Positions 50,285 through 62,200 of a stretch of DNA of 64,000 nt are shown one piece after another; positions within the stretch are counted from its first letter, which is position 1, and each line of letters starts with the position of its first letter. The notes below the pieces were generated by a model. It searched no databases. It had not been told where the DNA came from and saw nothing but the letters and a program-made list of their open reading frames with translations. The stretch covers positions 45,846 to 109,845 of the forward strand of contig NZ_NKXO01000002.1 in NCBI RefSeq assembly GCF_002843425.1, written 5' to 3'. The DNA comes from Raineya orbicola. GTDB lineage: Bacteria > Bacteroidota > Bacteroidia > Cytophagales > Thermonemataceae. A program made the position numbers and the translations under genes.

Positions 50285-50402
50285 AGTTAAGCCTTTTTTG
50301 CAAAAATACAATTTCTGTTTGGCAAATGCTAAAAAATTGTTACCAAAATTTTGGCTGTACGCAAGCAAATCTAAAAATTTCTGATTGGGCTAAATTTTTT
50401 CT

Positions 50403-50410
50403 TACCTTTG
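50403..50410 (+). promoter_or_regulatory. -7 box of argS
   Basis: TACCTTTG, 16 bp before the ATG at 50427. The nearest TTG is at 50385-50387 with a short 15-bp spacer, as also seen at the Cys-rich gene. Confidence 0.5.
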
Positions 50411-50426
50411 CAAGCAAAAAAATGCT

Positions 50427-52211
50427 ATGAATATCAATGAAATTCTGAGTGCTTCCATACAACAAGCCTTTCAAGAAATTTTTGGAAAAAAAGTTGAAAA
50501 TATCACTTTGCAAGCTACTAAAAAGGAGTTTGAAGGTACGCATACTTTGGTGGTATTTCCTTTTACGAAAGAACTCGGTGAAAAGCCTGCTGATATAGCC
50601 CAAAAAATTGGGAGTTTTTTAGTAGAAAAATGCCCTATTGTAGAAAAATTTAATGCTGTGCAAGGATTTTTGAATATTTCTTTGAAAAAAACAGCTTGGC
50701 TTTCAGTAGCTAAACAACTTTCAGAAAAAAAACATTTCTCTTTGCCTGATAAAAACCTAAAAGTTGTGGTAGAGTATTCTTCGCCCAATACTAACAAACC
50801 TTTACATTTAGGACACTTGCGTAATATTTTCTTAGGTTTTTCAATTTCTCGGATATTTTCAGCATTTGGCTATAAGGTGCATAAAACGCAAATTATCAAT
50901 GATAGAGGCATACACATTTGCAAATCTATGCTTGCCTACGAGCTTTTTGGCAATGGCGAAACTCCTGAAAGCAGTGGATTGAAAGGCGACCATCTTATAG
51001 GCAAGTATTACGTAATGTTTGATAAACTCTACAAAGAGCAAATACAGAAACTTATAGCCGAAGGAGCAAAAGAAGAAGAAGCTGAAAAAAAAGCCGAAGC
51101 TATTCAGAAAGCCCAAGAAATGCTTGTAAAGTGGGAAAAAGGAGATAAGCAGGTAGTTGAGCTATGGAAAAAGCTCAATAGCTGGGTGTATGAAGGTTTT
51201 AATGCTACTTATACTAAATTGGGCGTAGATTTTGATAGTGTTTATTACGAGTCGGATACGTATTTGCTGGGCAAAGATATTATTCAAGAAGGTTTAGAAA
51301 AAGGAATTTTCTACAAGAAAGAAGATGGTTCGGTATGGATTGACCTCACTGCTGAGGGCTTAGACCACAAGCTCGTTTTGCGTGCCGATGGAACTTCGGT
51401 GTATATCACGCAAGATTTAGGCACTGCTGATTTACGCTACAAGCATCAAGAAATGGATAAAATGATTTATGTAGTAGGTAATGAACAAGATTATCATTTC
51501 AAGGTGCTATTTCTTATTCTCAAAAAATTAGGCAGAAGTTATGCCGAAGGTTTGTATCATTTAAGCTACGGAATGGTAGAATTACCCACAGGCAAAATGA
51601 AATCTCGCGAGGGAACCGTAGTAGATGCCGATGACCTGATTGAAGAGGTAATTAGTTTGGCTAAAGCCAAAACTTTGGAAAAAATGCAATCCGCAGGTAC
51701 AGAGGGTACTTTCACGGAAACTGAAAAAGAAAAACTTTTTGAAATGATAGGTTTAGGAGCTTTGAAATACTTCTTGCTCAAAATAGACCCCCATAAGAAA
51801 ATGCTTTACAACCCCGAAGAGTCTGTAAGTTTTGAAGGCGATGCCGCCCCATTTATCCAATATACACACGCCCGCATATGTTCGGTATTGCGTAAAGCAC
51901 AAGAAAATGATACAAATGCTTCTTGGGAAAATTATACAGATTTGCACCCTTTGGAAATAAGTTTGGTGTATCAACTTTCTGAATACATCAATGCTTTACA
52001 ATATTCCGTAGAAAAATACGCTCCTTATATTTTGGCTCAATACGTTTATGAACTCTGTAAAATTTTCAGTACTTTTTATGCCGAGTGTTCTATTCTCAAA
52101 GCAGAAAACGTAGAAGCTATGCAATTTCGTTTGCTTTTATGCGAGCTAACAGCCCAAACCATTAAACAAGGAATGTATCTTTTGGGTATTGAAGTGCCTG
52201 AAAGAATGTAA
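50427..52211 (+). CDS. argS: Arginyl-tRNA synthetase
   Basis: A 594-residue class I synthetase. It has an Arg-tRNA synthetase N-terminal domain (residues 1-85), the HIGH-type motif PNTNKPLHLGHLRN (about 120-133) and the DALR anticodon-binding domain at the end (about 475-594). The KMSK loop is represented by KMKSREGTVV, as in many ArgRS. It charges tRNA-Arg. It is divergent from clpX. Confidence 0.97.
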   Translation: MNINEILSASIQQAFQEIFGKKVENITLQATKKEFEGTHTLVVFPFTKELGEKPADIAQKIGSFLVEKCPIVEKFNAVQGFLNISLKKTAWLSVAKQLSEKKHFSLPDKNLKVVVEYSSPNTNKPLHLGHLRNIFLGFSISRIFSAFGYKVHKTQIINDRGIHICKSMLAYELFGNGETPESSGLKGDHLIGKYYVMFDKLYKEQIQKLIAEGAKEEEAEKKAEAIQKAQEMLVKWEKGDKQVVELWKKLNSWVYEGFNATYTKLGVDFDSVYYESDTYLLGKDIIQEGLEKGIFYKKEDGSVWIDLTAEGLDHKLVLRADGTSVYITQDLGTADLRYKHQEMDKMIYVVGNEQDYHFKVLFLILKKLGRSYAEGLYHLSYGMVELPTGKMKSREGTVVDADDLIEEVISLAKAKTLEKMQSAGTEGTFTETEKEKLFEMIGLGALKYFLLKIDPHKKMLYNPEESVSFEGDAAPFIQYTHARICSVLRKAQENDTNASWENYTDLHPLEISLVYQLSEYINALQYSVEKYAPYILAQYVYELCKIFSTFYAECSILKAENVEAMQFRLLLCELTAQTIKQGMYLLGIEVPERM

Positions 52212-52280
52212 GTTTTTCTTGGATTTTAGCCAAAATATTAAGACTTTTACCGCTGAAAATCAACCTCAAAAATTAAAATT

Positions 52281-53939
52281 ATGATACAACGAAATCTTTT
52301 TCGCACAGCCCTACTGTTTTGGGCAGTGGCTCTGATAGCTTCCTGTAAAAAATCATCTACCCCTGAACATAGCAAACTCGTTCCCAAAGATGCAGGTATT
52401 GTGTTTAAGGTGGATATGAAAAGCCTCACGAGCAAGACTATTTCTTTGCAGGAACTCGTAAGCGAAGAAAACTTGAAAAATATGGGGCAAGATAGCGAGG
52501 AAGCCAAGAAAAATTCAAAAACAGCTAAAAAATTCTTGGATTCGGGCATTGATTTGCTCAATAGTGCCTATGTTTTTCTGGTAGATGTAGAAAAAGATAA
52601 GCCTACCGCTGGGCTTGCCTTTGCTTTGGATAATGAAGAAAAGTTTTTGAAATTCTTGAAAGATGATGCTTTTTGGAAAGAAACAGGTGAAAAAAAGCCT
52701 GAAATCAACGATAAGGATAAAATTAAAATTGCAACTTTCAGCAATGGAAACAAAGTGGCTTGGCAAGGTAAAATAGCTCTCTTACGCTCAGAAAAACCTT
52801 CTGATGAAGATATGAAAAAATATTTTTCAATGAAAGAGAACGAAAGTCTTATTAGTAATGCATCTTTTAAGGAGGCTTTGGGAAAAAATTATGATATTTT
52901 GATGTGGATTGATGCCGATAAGACCAGCAAAGCAGGCACACAAGGTAATATGCAGGCGGCTTTGGCTTTGAATATGGCAGCAGATACCAAAGATACTTAT
53001 ATGGTCTTGGGTTTTAACTTTGAAAAGGGCAAAATCACAACCGCCATAGACTATTCGGGCAATGATTATATGCAAAAAATGAATGACCAAATTGCCCGTA
53101 AAAACATTTCAGATGATTTAGTAAAAAATATTCCTTTTACAGAGGCAAGTACAGGTTTTAGCATAGCCTTGAATTTGGAGGGTATTTGGAAATTTTTGCA
53201 AGAAAAAGGTGTAGCAGGTGAAGTAGATGAAAACCTTAAAGAGGCAGGATTGAGCGGAGAACTTCTTTCCAAAGCTCTTACAGGAGAAATTTTTGGAGTA
53301 ACTGAAAAAGTAAATTTTGATGCTAATTTGTTTGCCCAAGAAATACCCGTGGATTTTGTAATTTCTTTGGGTATTAAAGATAAATCTGCTTTTGAGGAAG
53401 TAATGAATATTCTAAACAAACGAGCTCAGGGTGTTATTCGTAAAAGTGGCGATAATTATGAACTACAAGGTTTTGGAGGCATTGCAGTAAAGAAAAATAT
53501 TGCTTATATTACGCTCAATAAATCTTTCTTTGAAGGTATCAATAAAGGCGAAAGTAAATTAAAAGGCGAGCTTGTAGAAAAGGCAACCTCTTTTGCTTCT
53601 GTAATTTATATTGGCAAACCTTTTTTTAATGCCCTTGTCAATTCTAAACAATACAAAGAATCGGCTTTTGGTGAGGTGTATGGTTCAAATTTTCCTTTTG
53701 AAAGTGTATTTTTTACCTCCGACAAAGTGAAAAATAAGAAAAATCAAACACTTATCACCGTGAATATGACCGATAAGAGCCGAAACGCCTTGATGGTGCT
53801 TATAGATATGGCTAAAAAAGCAGAGGAAATCCGCAAAAAAGAAATGGAGCGTTATGAAAAGGAATTTGATATGCCAAAACCTGAAAGTAGCGATATGCCA
53901 AAAATTGATGAATCAGAGAAAGTATTAGAAGATAAGTAA
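52281..53939 (+). CDS. DUF4836-family lipoprotein
   Basis: A 552-residue protein with a lipoprotein signal ending ALIASC, so it is lipid-anchored. The DUF4836 features are LVPKDAGIVFKVDMKSL near residue 35 and repeated alpha/beta segments (for example KNYDILMWIDADK). The family is Bacteroidota-specific and its function is unknown. The C-terminal 50 residues are Lys/Glu/Met-rich. It converges with rny, separated by a strong palindrome. Confidence 0.85.
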   Translation: MIQRNLFRTALLFWAVALIASCKKSSTPEHSKLVPKDAGIVFKVDMKSLTSKTISLQELVSEENLKNMGQDSEEAKKNSKTAKKFLDSGIDLLNSAYVFLVDVEKDKPTAGLAFALDNEEKFLKFLKDDAFWKETGEKKPEINDKDKIKIATFSNGNKVAWQGKIALLRSEKPSDEDMKKYFSMKENESLISNASFKEALGKNYDILMWIDADKTSKAGTQGNMQAALALNMAADTKDTYMVLGFNFEKGKITTAIDYSGNDYMQKMNDQIARKNISDDLVKNIPFTEASTGFSIALNLEGIWKFLQEKGVAGEVDENLKEAGLSGELLSKALTGEIFGVTEKVNFDANLFAQEIPVDFVISLGIKDKSAFEEVMNILNKRAQGVIRKSGDNYELQGFGGIAVKKNIAYITLNKSFFEGINKGESKLKGELVEKATSFASVIYIGKPFFNALVNSKQYKESAFGEVYGSNFPFESVFFTSDKVKNKKNQTLITVNMTDKSRNALMVLIDMAKKAEEIRKKEMERYEKEFDMPKPESSDMPKIDESEKVLEDK

Positions 53940-53951
53940 AAAGGGTGATAT

Positions 53952-53986
53952 TTTATGGGGCTTCGCCTTCGGCGAAGCCCCATAAA
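53952..53986. terminator. Bidirectional terminator-like perfect palindrome
   Basis: A 16-bp perfect inverted repeat (53952-53967 and 53971-53986) with a 3-nt TTC loop, very GC-rich in the middle (GGGGCTTCGCC). It lies between the convergent DUF4836 and rny stop codons. No long T run follows on either strand, so the stem itself would have to do the work. A copy of a dispersed hairpin repeat is possible. Confidence 0.75.
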
Positions 53987-53992
53987 TAAGTA

Positions 53993-55555
53993 TTATTTCG
54001 CAAAATTCACAGCTCTCATCTCTCTAATAACGGTAACCTTGATTTGTCCAGGGTACTGCATTTCTTTTTCAATTTTTTGAGCAATTTCAAAAGAAAGCAT
54101 ATTAGCTTTTTCATCGGTTACATTTTCAGCATCAACAATCACGCGTAGCTCTCTGCCCGCCTGAATAGCGTAACATTTCTGTACGCCTTCAAAAGAAAGA
54201 GCAAGTGTTTCTAATTCTTTCAAGCGTTTGATGTAGGCTTCCATCATTTCCCTTCTTGCTCCCGGACGTGAGCCTGAAATGGCATCACAAGCCTGTACGA
54301 TAGGAGCAATGAGCGTTGTCATTTCAATTTCGTCGTGGTGAGCTCCAATGGCATTGCAAACTTCGGGGTGTTCTTTGTATTTTTTAGCAATTTCCATTCC
54401 CAGAATAGCGTGGGGCAATTCTTTCTCATCGGGTACTACTTTGCCGATGTCGTGTAGTAATCCTGCTCTTTTGGCGAGTTTTACGTTTAAGCCAAGTTCA
54501 GAAGCAAGAATAGCACACAAATTAGCTACTTCTTTGGAATGTTGAAGCAAATTTTGTCCATAAGAAGAGCGGAAACGCATTCTACCGACCAGCTTGACAA
54601 GTTCGGGGTGCATACCGTGTATGCCTAAATCAATCACGGTGCGTTCTCCAATTTCTACGATTTCCTCTTCAATTTGTTTTTGCACTTTGGCAACAATTTC
54701 TTCTATACGGGCAGGGTGTATTCTGCCATCGGCAACGAGCTTATGCAAAGCCAAACGAGCAATCTCACGGCGTACAGGGTCAAAACCAGAAATAATGATT
54801 GCCTCAGGGGTATCATCAACAATAATTTCAACGCCTGTGGCGGCTTCCAAAGCCCGAATGTTGCGTCCTTCTCTACCGATAATTTTACCTTTGACTTCGT
54901 CAGATTCAATATGAAACACCGAAACGCAATTTTCAATAGTGTATTCAGTGCCATTACGTTGAATAGCCTCTATCACTAACTTTTTGGCTTTTTTGGCGGC
55001 AGTAGCTTTGGCTTCTTCTACAATTTCTTTGATGTAGCTTGATGCCTGTGTTTGAGCTTCCGCTTTGAGCGACTCAATAAGCTGGGCTTTTGCTTCTTCG
55101 GCAGTCATTTCGGCAATTTTTTCTAATTGCTTTACCTGCGAAAGGCGTAATTTCTCAGCCTCTTCACGTTTTTTCTGAGCGATTTCGTTTTGCTCTTGCA
55201 GTTGTTTTTCTAAAACTTCTAATTCAGTTTCACGTTTTTTGATTTGCTCTGCAAGTTTTTTGAGTTCCGCTTCTTTTTGTTTGAGCTTATTTTCGTTGGT
55301 TTGAAGGAGTGTTTTTTTCTTGTTCAAATCTTGTTCAAACTCATTTTTGAGCTCAAGATACTTTTCTTTGGCGGCGAGTTCTTTTTCTTTGCGTATGGCT
55401 TCGGCTTTGGTTTCAGCTTCTTGAATAATCATAGAGGCTTTTTGCTTCATTTCTTCTTCTCTTCTACCGAAAATTTTAAGTAAGATGTATCTACCAATAG
55501 CAATCCCTGCTACCAGTGATACCACGGCGGTAATAACGATATAGATAAATTCCAT
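53993..55555 (-). CDS. rny: Ribonuclease Y
   Basis: 520 residues. A membrane anchor (about 4-24) is followed by a long coiled coil (about 30-185), a KH RNA-binding domain (about 205-270, with [16 protein letters not shown]) and an HD hydrolase domain (about 335-430, with LLHDIGKV). This endonuclease starts mRNA decay in many bacteria. It lies 67 bp downstream of zapA. The small region between has a weak 7-bp hairpin only (55566-55586). Confidence 0.95.
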   Translation of the reverse strand: MEFIYIVITAVVSLVAGIAIGRYILLKIFGRREEEMKQKASMIIQEAETKAEAIRKEKELAAKEKYLELKNEFEQDLNKKKTLLQTNENKLKQKEAELKKLAEQIKKRETELEVLEKQLQEQNEIAQKKREEAEKLRLSQVKQLEKIAEMTAEEAKAQLIESLKAEAQTQASSYIKEIVEEAKATAAKKAKKLVIEAIQRNGTEYTIENCVSVFHIESDEVKGKIIGREGRNIRALEAATGVEIIVDDTPEAIIISGFDPVRREIARLALHKLVADGRIHPARIEEIVAKVQKQIEEEIVEIGERTVIDLGIHGMHPELVKLVGRMRFRSSYGQNLLQHSKEVANLCAILASELGLNVKLAKRAGLLHDIGKVVPDEKELPHAILGMEIAKKYKEHPEVCNAIGAHHDEIEMTTLIAPIVQACDAISGSRPGARREMMEAYIKRLKELETLALSFEGVQKCYAIQAGRELRVIVDAENVTDEKANMLSFEIAQKIEKEMQYPGQIKVTVIREMRAVNFAK

Positions 55556-55622
55556 AAATTAAGGTATTTAGGTGAAAAGCCTAAATCACCCTTTGAGCAC
55601 GAAAAGCAAGCCAGAAGGAGAG

Positions 55623-55910
55623 CTACAACACCGAATTGAGCATTTCTTCAATAGAGTTGATTTTTTGCAGGACAATGTTCTCCAATTCTGTTTTGGAGGT
55701 TTCTATATTTTTTTTGCCCATCATACAATCTATGGCAAACATAGCAAGCATATCCTGATAGTTATCCACCTCAAATTCCTCACGATAGTATTTGAGAGCC
55801 GTATTGATTTCCCTTCCCACGCTACGCAGCATAGCCTCTTCGGCGGCATCTACTTGCATAGGGTACTCTCTATCGGCTACTTTGAGGCGAATGGGTAGTT
55901 TATAATCCAT
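55623..55910 (-). CDS. zapA: Cell division protein ZapA
   Basis: 95 residues, a typical ZapA length. The N-terminal strand KLPIRLKVADREYPMQV is followed by a helical part with MLAMFAIDCMMGKK and a coiled coil, consistent with the ZapA fold that cross-links FtsZ filaments. It starts 3 bp after the stop of the next gene upstream. Confidence 0.87.
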   Translation of the reverse strand: MDYKLPIRLKVADREYPMQVDAAEEAMLRSVGREINTALKYYREEFEVDNYQDMLAMFAIDCMMGKKNIETSKTELENIVLQKINSIEEMLNSVL

Positions 55911-55913
55911 AGT

Positions 55914-56207
55914 TTATTTGCTCAAAAAATCAATGCATCGGTCTATATCGGTGATGTAAGCGTCTATTTTTTCCCTCAACTCTGCGGCACTTTCGGCATC
56001 AGGGGCAATAGAGGCTACAAGTTTACTGATTTTATATTGGTTTTCAAGATTATTTAGTTGCAAGCTTTGTTTTTTTATTGTTTCTTTCAAAGTCAAATTT
56101 TCCTCTGAAAGATATGCACATTCTTGACGAATGAGCTTGTATTTTTCAACCAATTCACGAACTTTATTTTCTAAGAGATTTAGCCTTGCTAATAGTGCTT
56201 CATTCAT
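55914..56207 (-). CDS. Small coiled-coil protein upstream of zapA
   Basis: 97 residues from the ATG at 56207; the TTG four codons further up is less likely. It is nearly all helical with heptads of Leu and Ile (LLENKVRELVEKYKLIRQECAYL), consistent with a coiled coil, and resembles ZapB or other Z-ring partners only in general form. It is the first gene of a zapA transcript and has a perfect promoter upstream. Confidence 0.72.
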   Translation of the reverse strand: MNEALLARLNLLENKVRELVEKYKLIRQECAYLSEENLTLKETIKKQSLQLNNLENQYKISKLVASIAPDAESAAELREKIDAYITDIDRCIDFLSK

Positions 56208-56233
56208 AAAAACACGCAAAATGTGTTAATTAG

Positions 56234-56263
56234 CAAAGTTATATTTTTTTTTTGAAAAAACAA
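56234..56263 (-). promoter_or_regulatory. Promoter of the coiled-coil / zapA transcript
   Basis: On the minus strand TTG (56263-56261), a 19-bp spacer and TAACTTTG (56241-56234) match the consensus. It lies 27 bp before the ATG at 56207. Confidence 0.65.
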
Positions 56264-56295
56264 AAAAAATCATAAACATTTTGAAAAATTATTTT

Positions 56296-59200
56296 TTACA
56301 TACCCGTAAAATTATACCTCAACTGGAAACCCACGTTGGTATTTTTTCTTGGGAAAGAAAGAGTAGTAGCGGGTGTATTGATAAGTCTTTCAAAGTAAAA
56401 GGAAGTAGTCAGGTTGTTATTCACTTTATAGGTGATGTTGGGGCGAAGTTGGAAGTTGTAATTTCCTGAAGTAATGACGGTTTCCTCATCAATACGTCTT
56501 TGGAAGGTTTTGCTATCACGAATGGTAAAATCTACACGGAAATTCATATTATTGCGTAATATCACCCTTTGCCCTTCGGCATCTCGGAAAGGCAAACGCA
56601 CATTTTTCTTATCAAAACCGATACCGATAACAACATCATTGCTACGAGCTTCAGTAATTTGAGCATTTGCCAAGTTCAAGCCTATTTCACGAGTTCGGTT
56701 AATATCCAAACGAATGTTTGCACCGCTTTTGGTACGAGCATTGATACCTACCAGAGGGCTAAAACGCTCCGAAACTTGCACTTGCCCCAGCACCAAAATA
56801 GGTACAAGTTCGCCATTGGCATTGAGTGCAAAAGGCTGAACATAGCTACCAAAATCATTATTGAGCTGTAAAAGAGCCGTATTCTGGTACTCCAAAGCCG
56901 AAGTATAATTGCCAATGCGATACTCGGAGCTATATTTGTGGCTAATAGTGAAACTGGTGAAAATATCTTTGAACGCAGATAATTTGCTCAGACCATTGTA
57001 ATCTATTTGCCAATTGGGCAAAGGAAAGCGAGGAAACGCCGAACTGCCTGCTTTTTGTCCTGCATAAGTTTCCATAAATGCCGCTATCAGTACATCTTGG
57101 GAGCGTCTGCGATAAGAGCTATCTGTGATAGCGTTAGGGTTTTGGGCAGTGAAAAGTTGTTGATATTTGTCCAAGTTTGTAATGAAGCGGTTAAAAGTTT
57201 CAGAATTTACGCTATTATCTTTGGCAAAGGCGGAATTCCAAGAGATAATTGTACTTTGAAAAGTACCATTTCGGTAAGGACTAAACGAAGCATATACCTT
57301 ATTGAGGGTATCAAAACGGAATATTTCTTGGTAGTTATCGGTGCGAACTTGTTTGGCATCAAGGGTAATTCTAAAATCTGTAAAAGGCTCAATATTGAGC
57401 GTAAAACTAATGTTTTGGGTGCGATTTTGTTGGAAGGGGTTGTTCTGAATCAGGCTTGTATCAGGCGGAATGACCATCCAACCGCTATTTACAAAATCAA
57501 AACGTTGGTTAGGATTTTGGCTACCTGCGACAAAGTTCCAACCCGGTGCCCCCCAGCCATCTGTAAGTCCTAAATAACGAGGGTTACCAATTACACCGGG
57601 CAATATAGTGCCTTCGTTTCTTGAAATATTGAAAGTTCCACCTCTCACGCTCATTAAAAGGCGTAGGACGCTTCGTAATACAGGACTAACCTGTGGGGAT
57701 TGGTTTTTATTTCTTGAAGTAGGTTTGGTTTTAGGGGTTTTGCTTGGCTTTTTCTGTAAAGTATCTTTTTGCAGGCTATCTTTGGTTTGTTTTTTAGCCT
57801 CTTTAGCTTTTTTCTTTTCAAGTTCTTTGAGGCGTTTTTCTTCGGCTCGTCTTTTGCGTTCTGCTTCTTTTTGTTTTTTGCGTTCTGCTTTGCTCAGTTT
57901 GGGTTGAGTGGGTTTGGTAGCAGGTTTGTACTCGTTTACGGCTTTGAGTAGTTTCACTTTGTTGTAAAGTTTGGTAAAATCAGCAGTAGTACGCAGACTT
58001 TGCTCTCGGTTGTTTTGAATATTGTTGCCCAAGATTTTTTCTAATCCCAGTGAGGCGGCTGTCCAACGATAGTTGGCATTGTAGGTGTAATTGGCATTTA
58101 CCCAGTCGGTAATGGGAAACTTATCCAAAGGCAATTTGTAAGCAATATTGAAGCGTTGGGAGTAATCTTTCATACGTCCTAATTTGAGCAAATTTTCTTG
58201 CACGGCTTGTCTGCTACCGGGTGCATTTAGTTCTCCAAAAGGCTCATCTACAATAGCTTGGGCTTGGGCATTTCCACTGAAAGTAAGATTTCTTGATAAA
58301 TTCCATTGAAGGCTGTAATCTCTGTTGAAGTTATAGAATTTTTCAAAGAAGGGTTCAAAATTTTCCACTCTGAAATCACCTGAACGCAGTTGGGTACGAA
58401 TGAAAGTTCTATCCAAATCTCCTCGGGCAGAGAAATTGTTAGGCAGAAGGTTGAAATTGGTTTCTTTGATAAATTTCAGCCAAGGTGATTGAAGCCATTT
58501 GGCTTTACTTTTTTTGAAAGGTTCAATGTAATTGAACTCGCGTGTATAGTTGTAAGTGAGGCTTTGTTTCCAATTTTGTTGTAAATAACTTGCCACATAC
58601 GGACTGCTCCGCTGAATATCCGAATACGACCAAGTATAGCCAAAGTTCGGAATATCCCAAGGCATTGTTTTACGTTCTTTGTTGGTTTTCATTTTACGAA
58701 TGTTCGTAAAATTGATGCTTCGGCGGGTTTCTCGGTCTTCAATAAGACTTTTGAAAAACTCTCTTTCGCCGTCATTAGCAAACTTTTCCAAGGAGCGTTT
58801 TACTCTTACGTCAGGGTCAAAGGGGTCAAAGAGAGGGGTAGAGTTTTTGCGTTGATAGCTCAAAAAGATAGGCAAGCGTATGCCCCATTTAGCAGGGGTG
58901 AATTTATCCAAAGCGAAAGTGCCTTGTGTATCAAACTCCCAGTCGTTGCGGAGTTGGCGTTCAGAAACTTTTTGGGAAATTTGTCCGAAACCAGCGGTAC
59001 GAATAGCCCCCGAAGCCTGAATTTGGGCAAAATCGGCAAGGTTGAACATCAGGCGGGCATTGGCGGCAACGCCATTGGTGCGGTCAAAACCTATGGCTCG
59101 TAATTCATTGAACCACACACAAGCCGACTTAGGACGGCGGTCGTCGTTGGGCAGATTTGGATTTTTAATTCCGAGCATCAATACTAATACCGTGCTCAAA

Positions 59201-62200
59201 TCAGGGTTACCTACCACTGTAACTCTGTATCTACCTACTTGTCTTGTAAAAGGGACAAACAAATTATTCCGAAAGCCAAAGGTATTATTTCGCTGAATTT
59301 TAGTTTCTACCAAATCTTCCAAAGCAATATCTAATTCATTTTCAGCCTTCCAAATAATTCTTTGTAGAGCCTCATAAGTAGGAGCAGTTTGCACTTCGGC
59401 TAAACGCGTGAAAGTAAGAGGGATTTCAATTTCGTAGTAATTTTCATTAAAATCTGTACCCAAACGCACAATTGCTGAAAGTTCGCCGTCTTGAATGTTA
59501 TTGTCTGATGATTGAGCGTGAATAGGCATAGAAAGCCTTTTATAGTAAAGCATATTGAGATTTACGTTCTTGAAGGCGGCACGGGCATCTCTATCTTGCA
59601 AGCCATCTACACAAATCTGCAAAGATTGCTCGTTGAACTCACGGTTATTGATAGTGGTAATATCTCTATCCCTCACAAAACCGGGTGGAATGACGTAAGG
59701 AATAACCCCTGTAGCAGGACTTCCATTTTCTTCAACATTCACCACGGAAACTACAAAAGAGGGGTTGTAGGGTTCAGGGGGGAGTTGTAAGCCTTTATCA
59801 CGTAAATCTCCCAAGTATCTTCGCCACTGATTAGCAACCATTTGGAATTGTGCCATACGCAGTACCACAGGCTGTTGGAAGCCTGTCATATACAAACGCA
59901 TAAAGCGAATAGATTTGAATCCATTGATATTGCCTATTTTTTCAGTAAATTCTCGTACAGGTATGCGAAACTGATACCAAGTAACTACATCTTGGTTTTT
60001 AGTAATTTTGGGGTCTTTGACTTCCACTTTATCTACAATATAATTTCGCCCTACTACCAAATCCGAAGGGCGAAGCGAAATTCGGTATTCATAATATTCC
60101 TCCAAATCACTAATGGTGTTATCGGTATTCAAATCTTCGTTATCGGGAAAGTTTGTAGCCGCTTGCGTGAATTGTCCGCCTGTGTTTTCGGGTGAGTTGC
60201 CTTCGGTATTGTTGTAATATTTGTAGCGTTCTATAATTTTAGCATTGCGAGTATTGTATTCGCTGTCTAAATAAAACCTAAAATTATCCGCTGAAACATC
60301 TGTTTCTATTTGGCTACGTACTGCGGGGGGGAGGCTGTTGAGATAGTTTTGGAAAAATTCGTTTTCTTCTGCATTACGTAAGCCGTCTAAACCTATATCT
60401 TGTAAAGCTCTTACGCCCGGTGTATTGCTAAACGCATTATTCAGAAATTGATTTCTGGGTACAAAACCCCAAGCTGTTGGGTCTTTGGCGGTACTTTCGG
60501 CATTTTCGGGCAAACCATTTTCAAAAAAATGACGGGTGTCTTTCATTATGTCTTCTGAAATATTACCCAAATTGATGTATAAATCACCGCCTGTGGTATT
60601 ATTGACGCCTTGGTCGCCGCTGACAATCACCCGCCCACGCTCGCCTGAAATGAAGGGGTCAAGTAGCCAAAACTCAATGTATTCAATGTTGGCATTGTCA
60701 AAATCAACTTCTTGCGTAATGGCTCTTGTGATAGAAGCAAAATTTTGAGTAGGGTTAGGCAGTTTGCCATCGGGGGTGAGGTTGGGGTTATAGTTGAATG
60801 AACCTCTTTCGTCAGGGAAATAGGCAATTTCAAAAAGATTTTGATTAGTTGCAATGTTTTCAAACTGCCGATTAGTGAAAATCTCCTGGGGAGCTACTAC
60901 CCGCATATAGTGATTTTCAAGGTCAGTGGCAGAAATATTAGAAGGTCTTTGAGAAGCGTTGTAAAAAATAGAATTATCCACGTTATACCAAGCCATTCTG
61001 GCTCGGCGGTAAGCGTATTCCAAAGGCGAGGAGAGCGTTCCTTGTTGTTCAAGAATACGGCGTGGGGTAGAGCCTAATTTCCAACGTAAATGAGCCGTAT
61101 TGCCTAAATCAAAAGGCGTACGAGAACCTTCAAAATCATCAATATAAGAAACTGCTCCGCTCAGACGTGCCGCATTGGGGCGAATTTGAGCAATTTCGGC
61201 ATCAAACTGAATAGAGGATTTTTCTTTGGTTTGGATAAGGGGTAAGGCATCAGTGAGTTTCGTTAGAAAGCGAGAATCGCGTTTGAGTTTTACATCAAAA
61301 CCAATCATTGTGTTATTGATAGCCTCTTGCCCCATAGCTACGCGTGTAAGTACAGGACGCTCACGCAAATTGGCAATAGTAAAGCCCAATTTTAGGTCTT
61401 TATCTACTTCATACTCAAAGCGAGAGCCTAAAAAGTTGCGAACTTGCAAGTTGAATAAATCGGCTTTTTCAAAGCTAATGGTAATTTCTTTGCCTGAATT
61501 GAGAACGGCATCGTTGGTGATAGTTACTTGTCCTGTGGAGTAATTTACTTGATAATCAGTGCCTTCGGTAAGCGGTACGCCTCCTGCTTTTACAATTACC
61601 GAGCCTTGGGCAATATTGATACCGGGTAAAAATACCGTGTTTCCTGTGGAAGTGCCTTCGTATTGTCCTTTGATAAAAAATTTATTTTTAGTAGCAAAGT
61701 TGTTTTGGGCATCGTTGCGTGTGCCTGTGTAAAGCTCTTGAAAAACATATTTGCCAATCAAATTAGCTTCTGTGGCAGGGTTGAACTCATTGCGTAGGGT
61801 TCTGCCGAAAGGCTCTAATACGGGAAAAATGAGTAAGCCTTTTTGGGCGTTTATAGTAATGCCTTCTACAAAGTCAAAATTTCCATCGCCAATAGCTCTA
61901 TTGAATCGGTCTTTAACGGCATTTCCTTGTTGGTCTATCACTCTATCGCCTCGTGGGTTAAGTTGGTCTAAACCAAAAATTTTGATAAGTTGAACATCTT
62001 TGGTGCGTTCTCCTTCTTGCAGGGCGGGGTTATCTAATCCTGAAATATCATCGCGGTAGATAATTCGGAGTTGAAAGCCCTGCTGTTGGATTTGAGCAGT
62101 TCCGAGTGAATAGATGTTTTTCATCATCAAATCCCAAGAAGGCAAATCGGTGCGAATAGTAGAAGGACGCAACATTTTCAAAAAAATAGCCTCGTCTTGG

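Noticed and set aside
55556..55622. 6S RNA between zapA and rny
   Set aside because: 6S RNA lies beside zapA in proteobacteria, but this gap is only 67 bp with a single 7-bp hairpin, too short.
57007..57573. 188-codon plus-strand frame inside sprA
   Set aside because: Antisense shadow of sprA codons; no promoter or family features.
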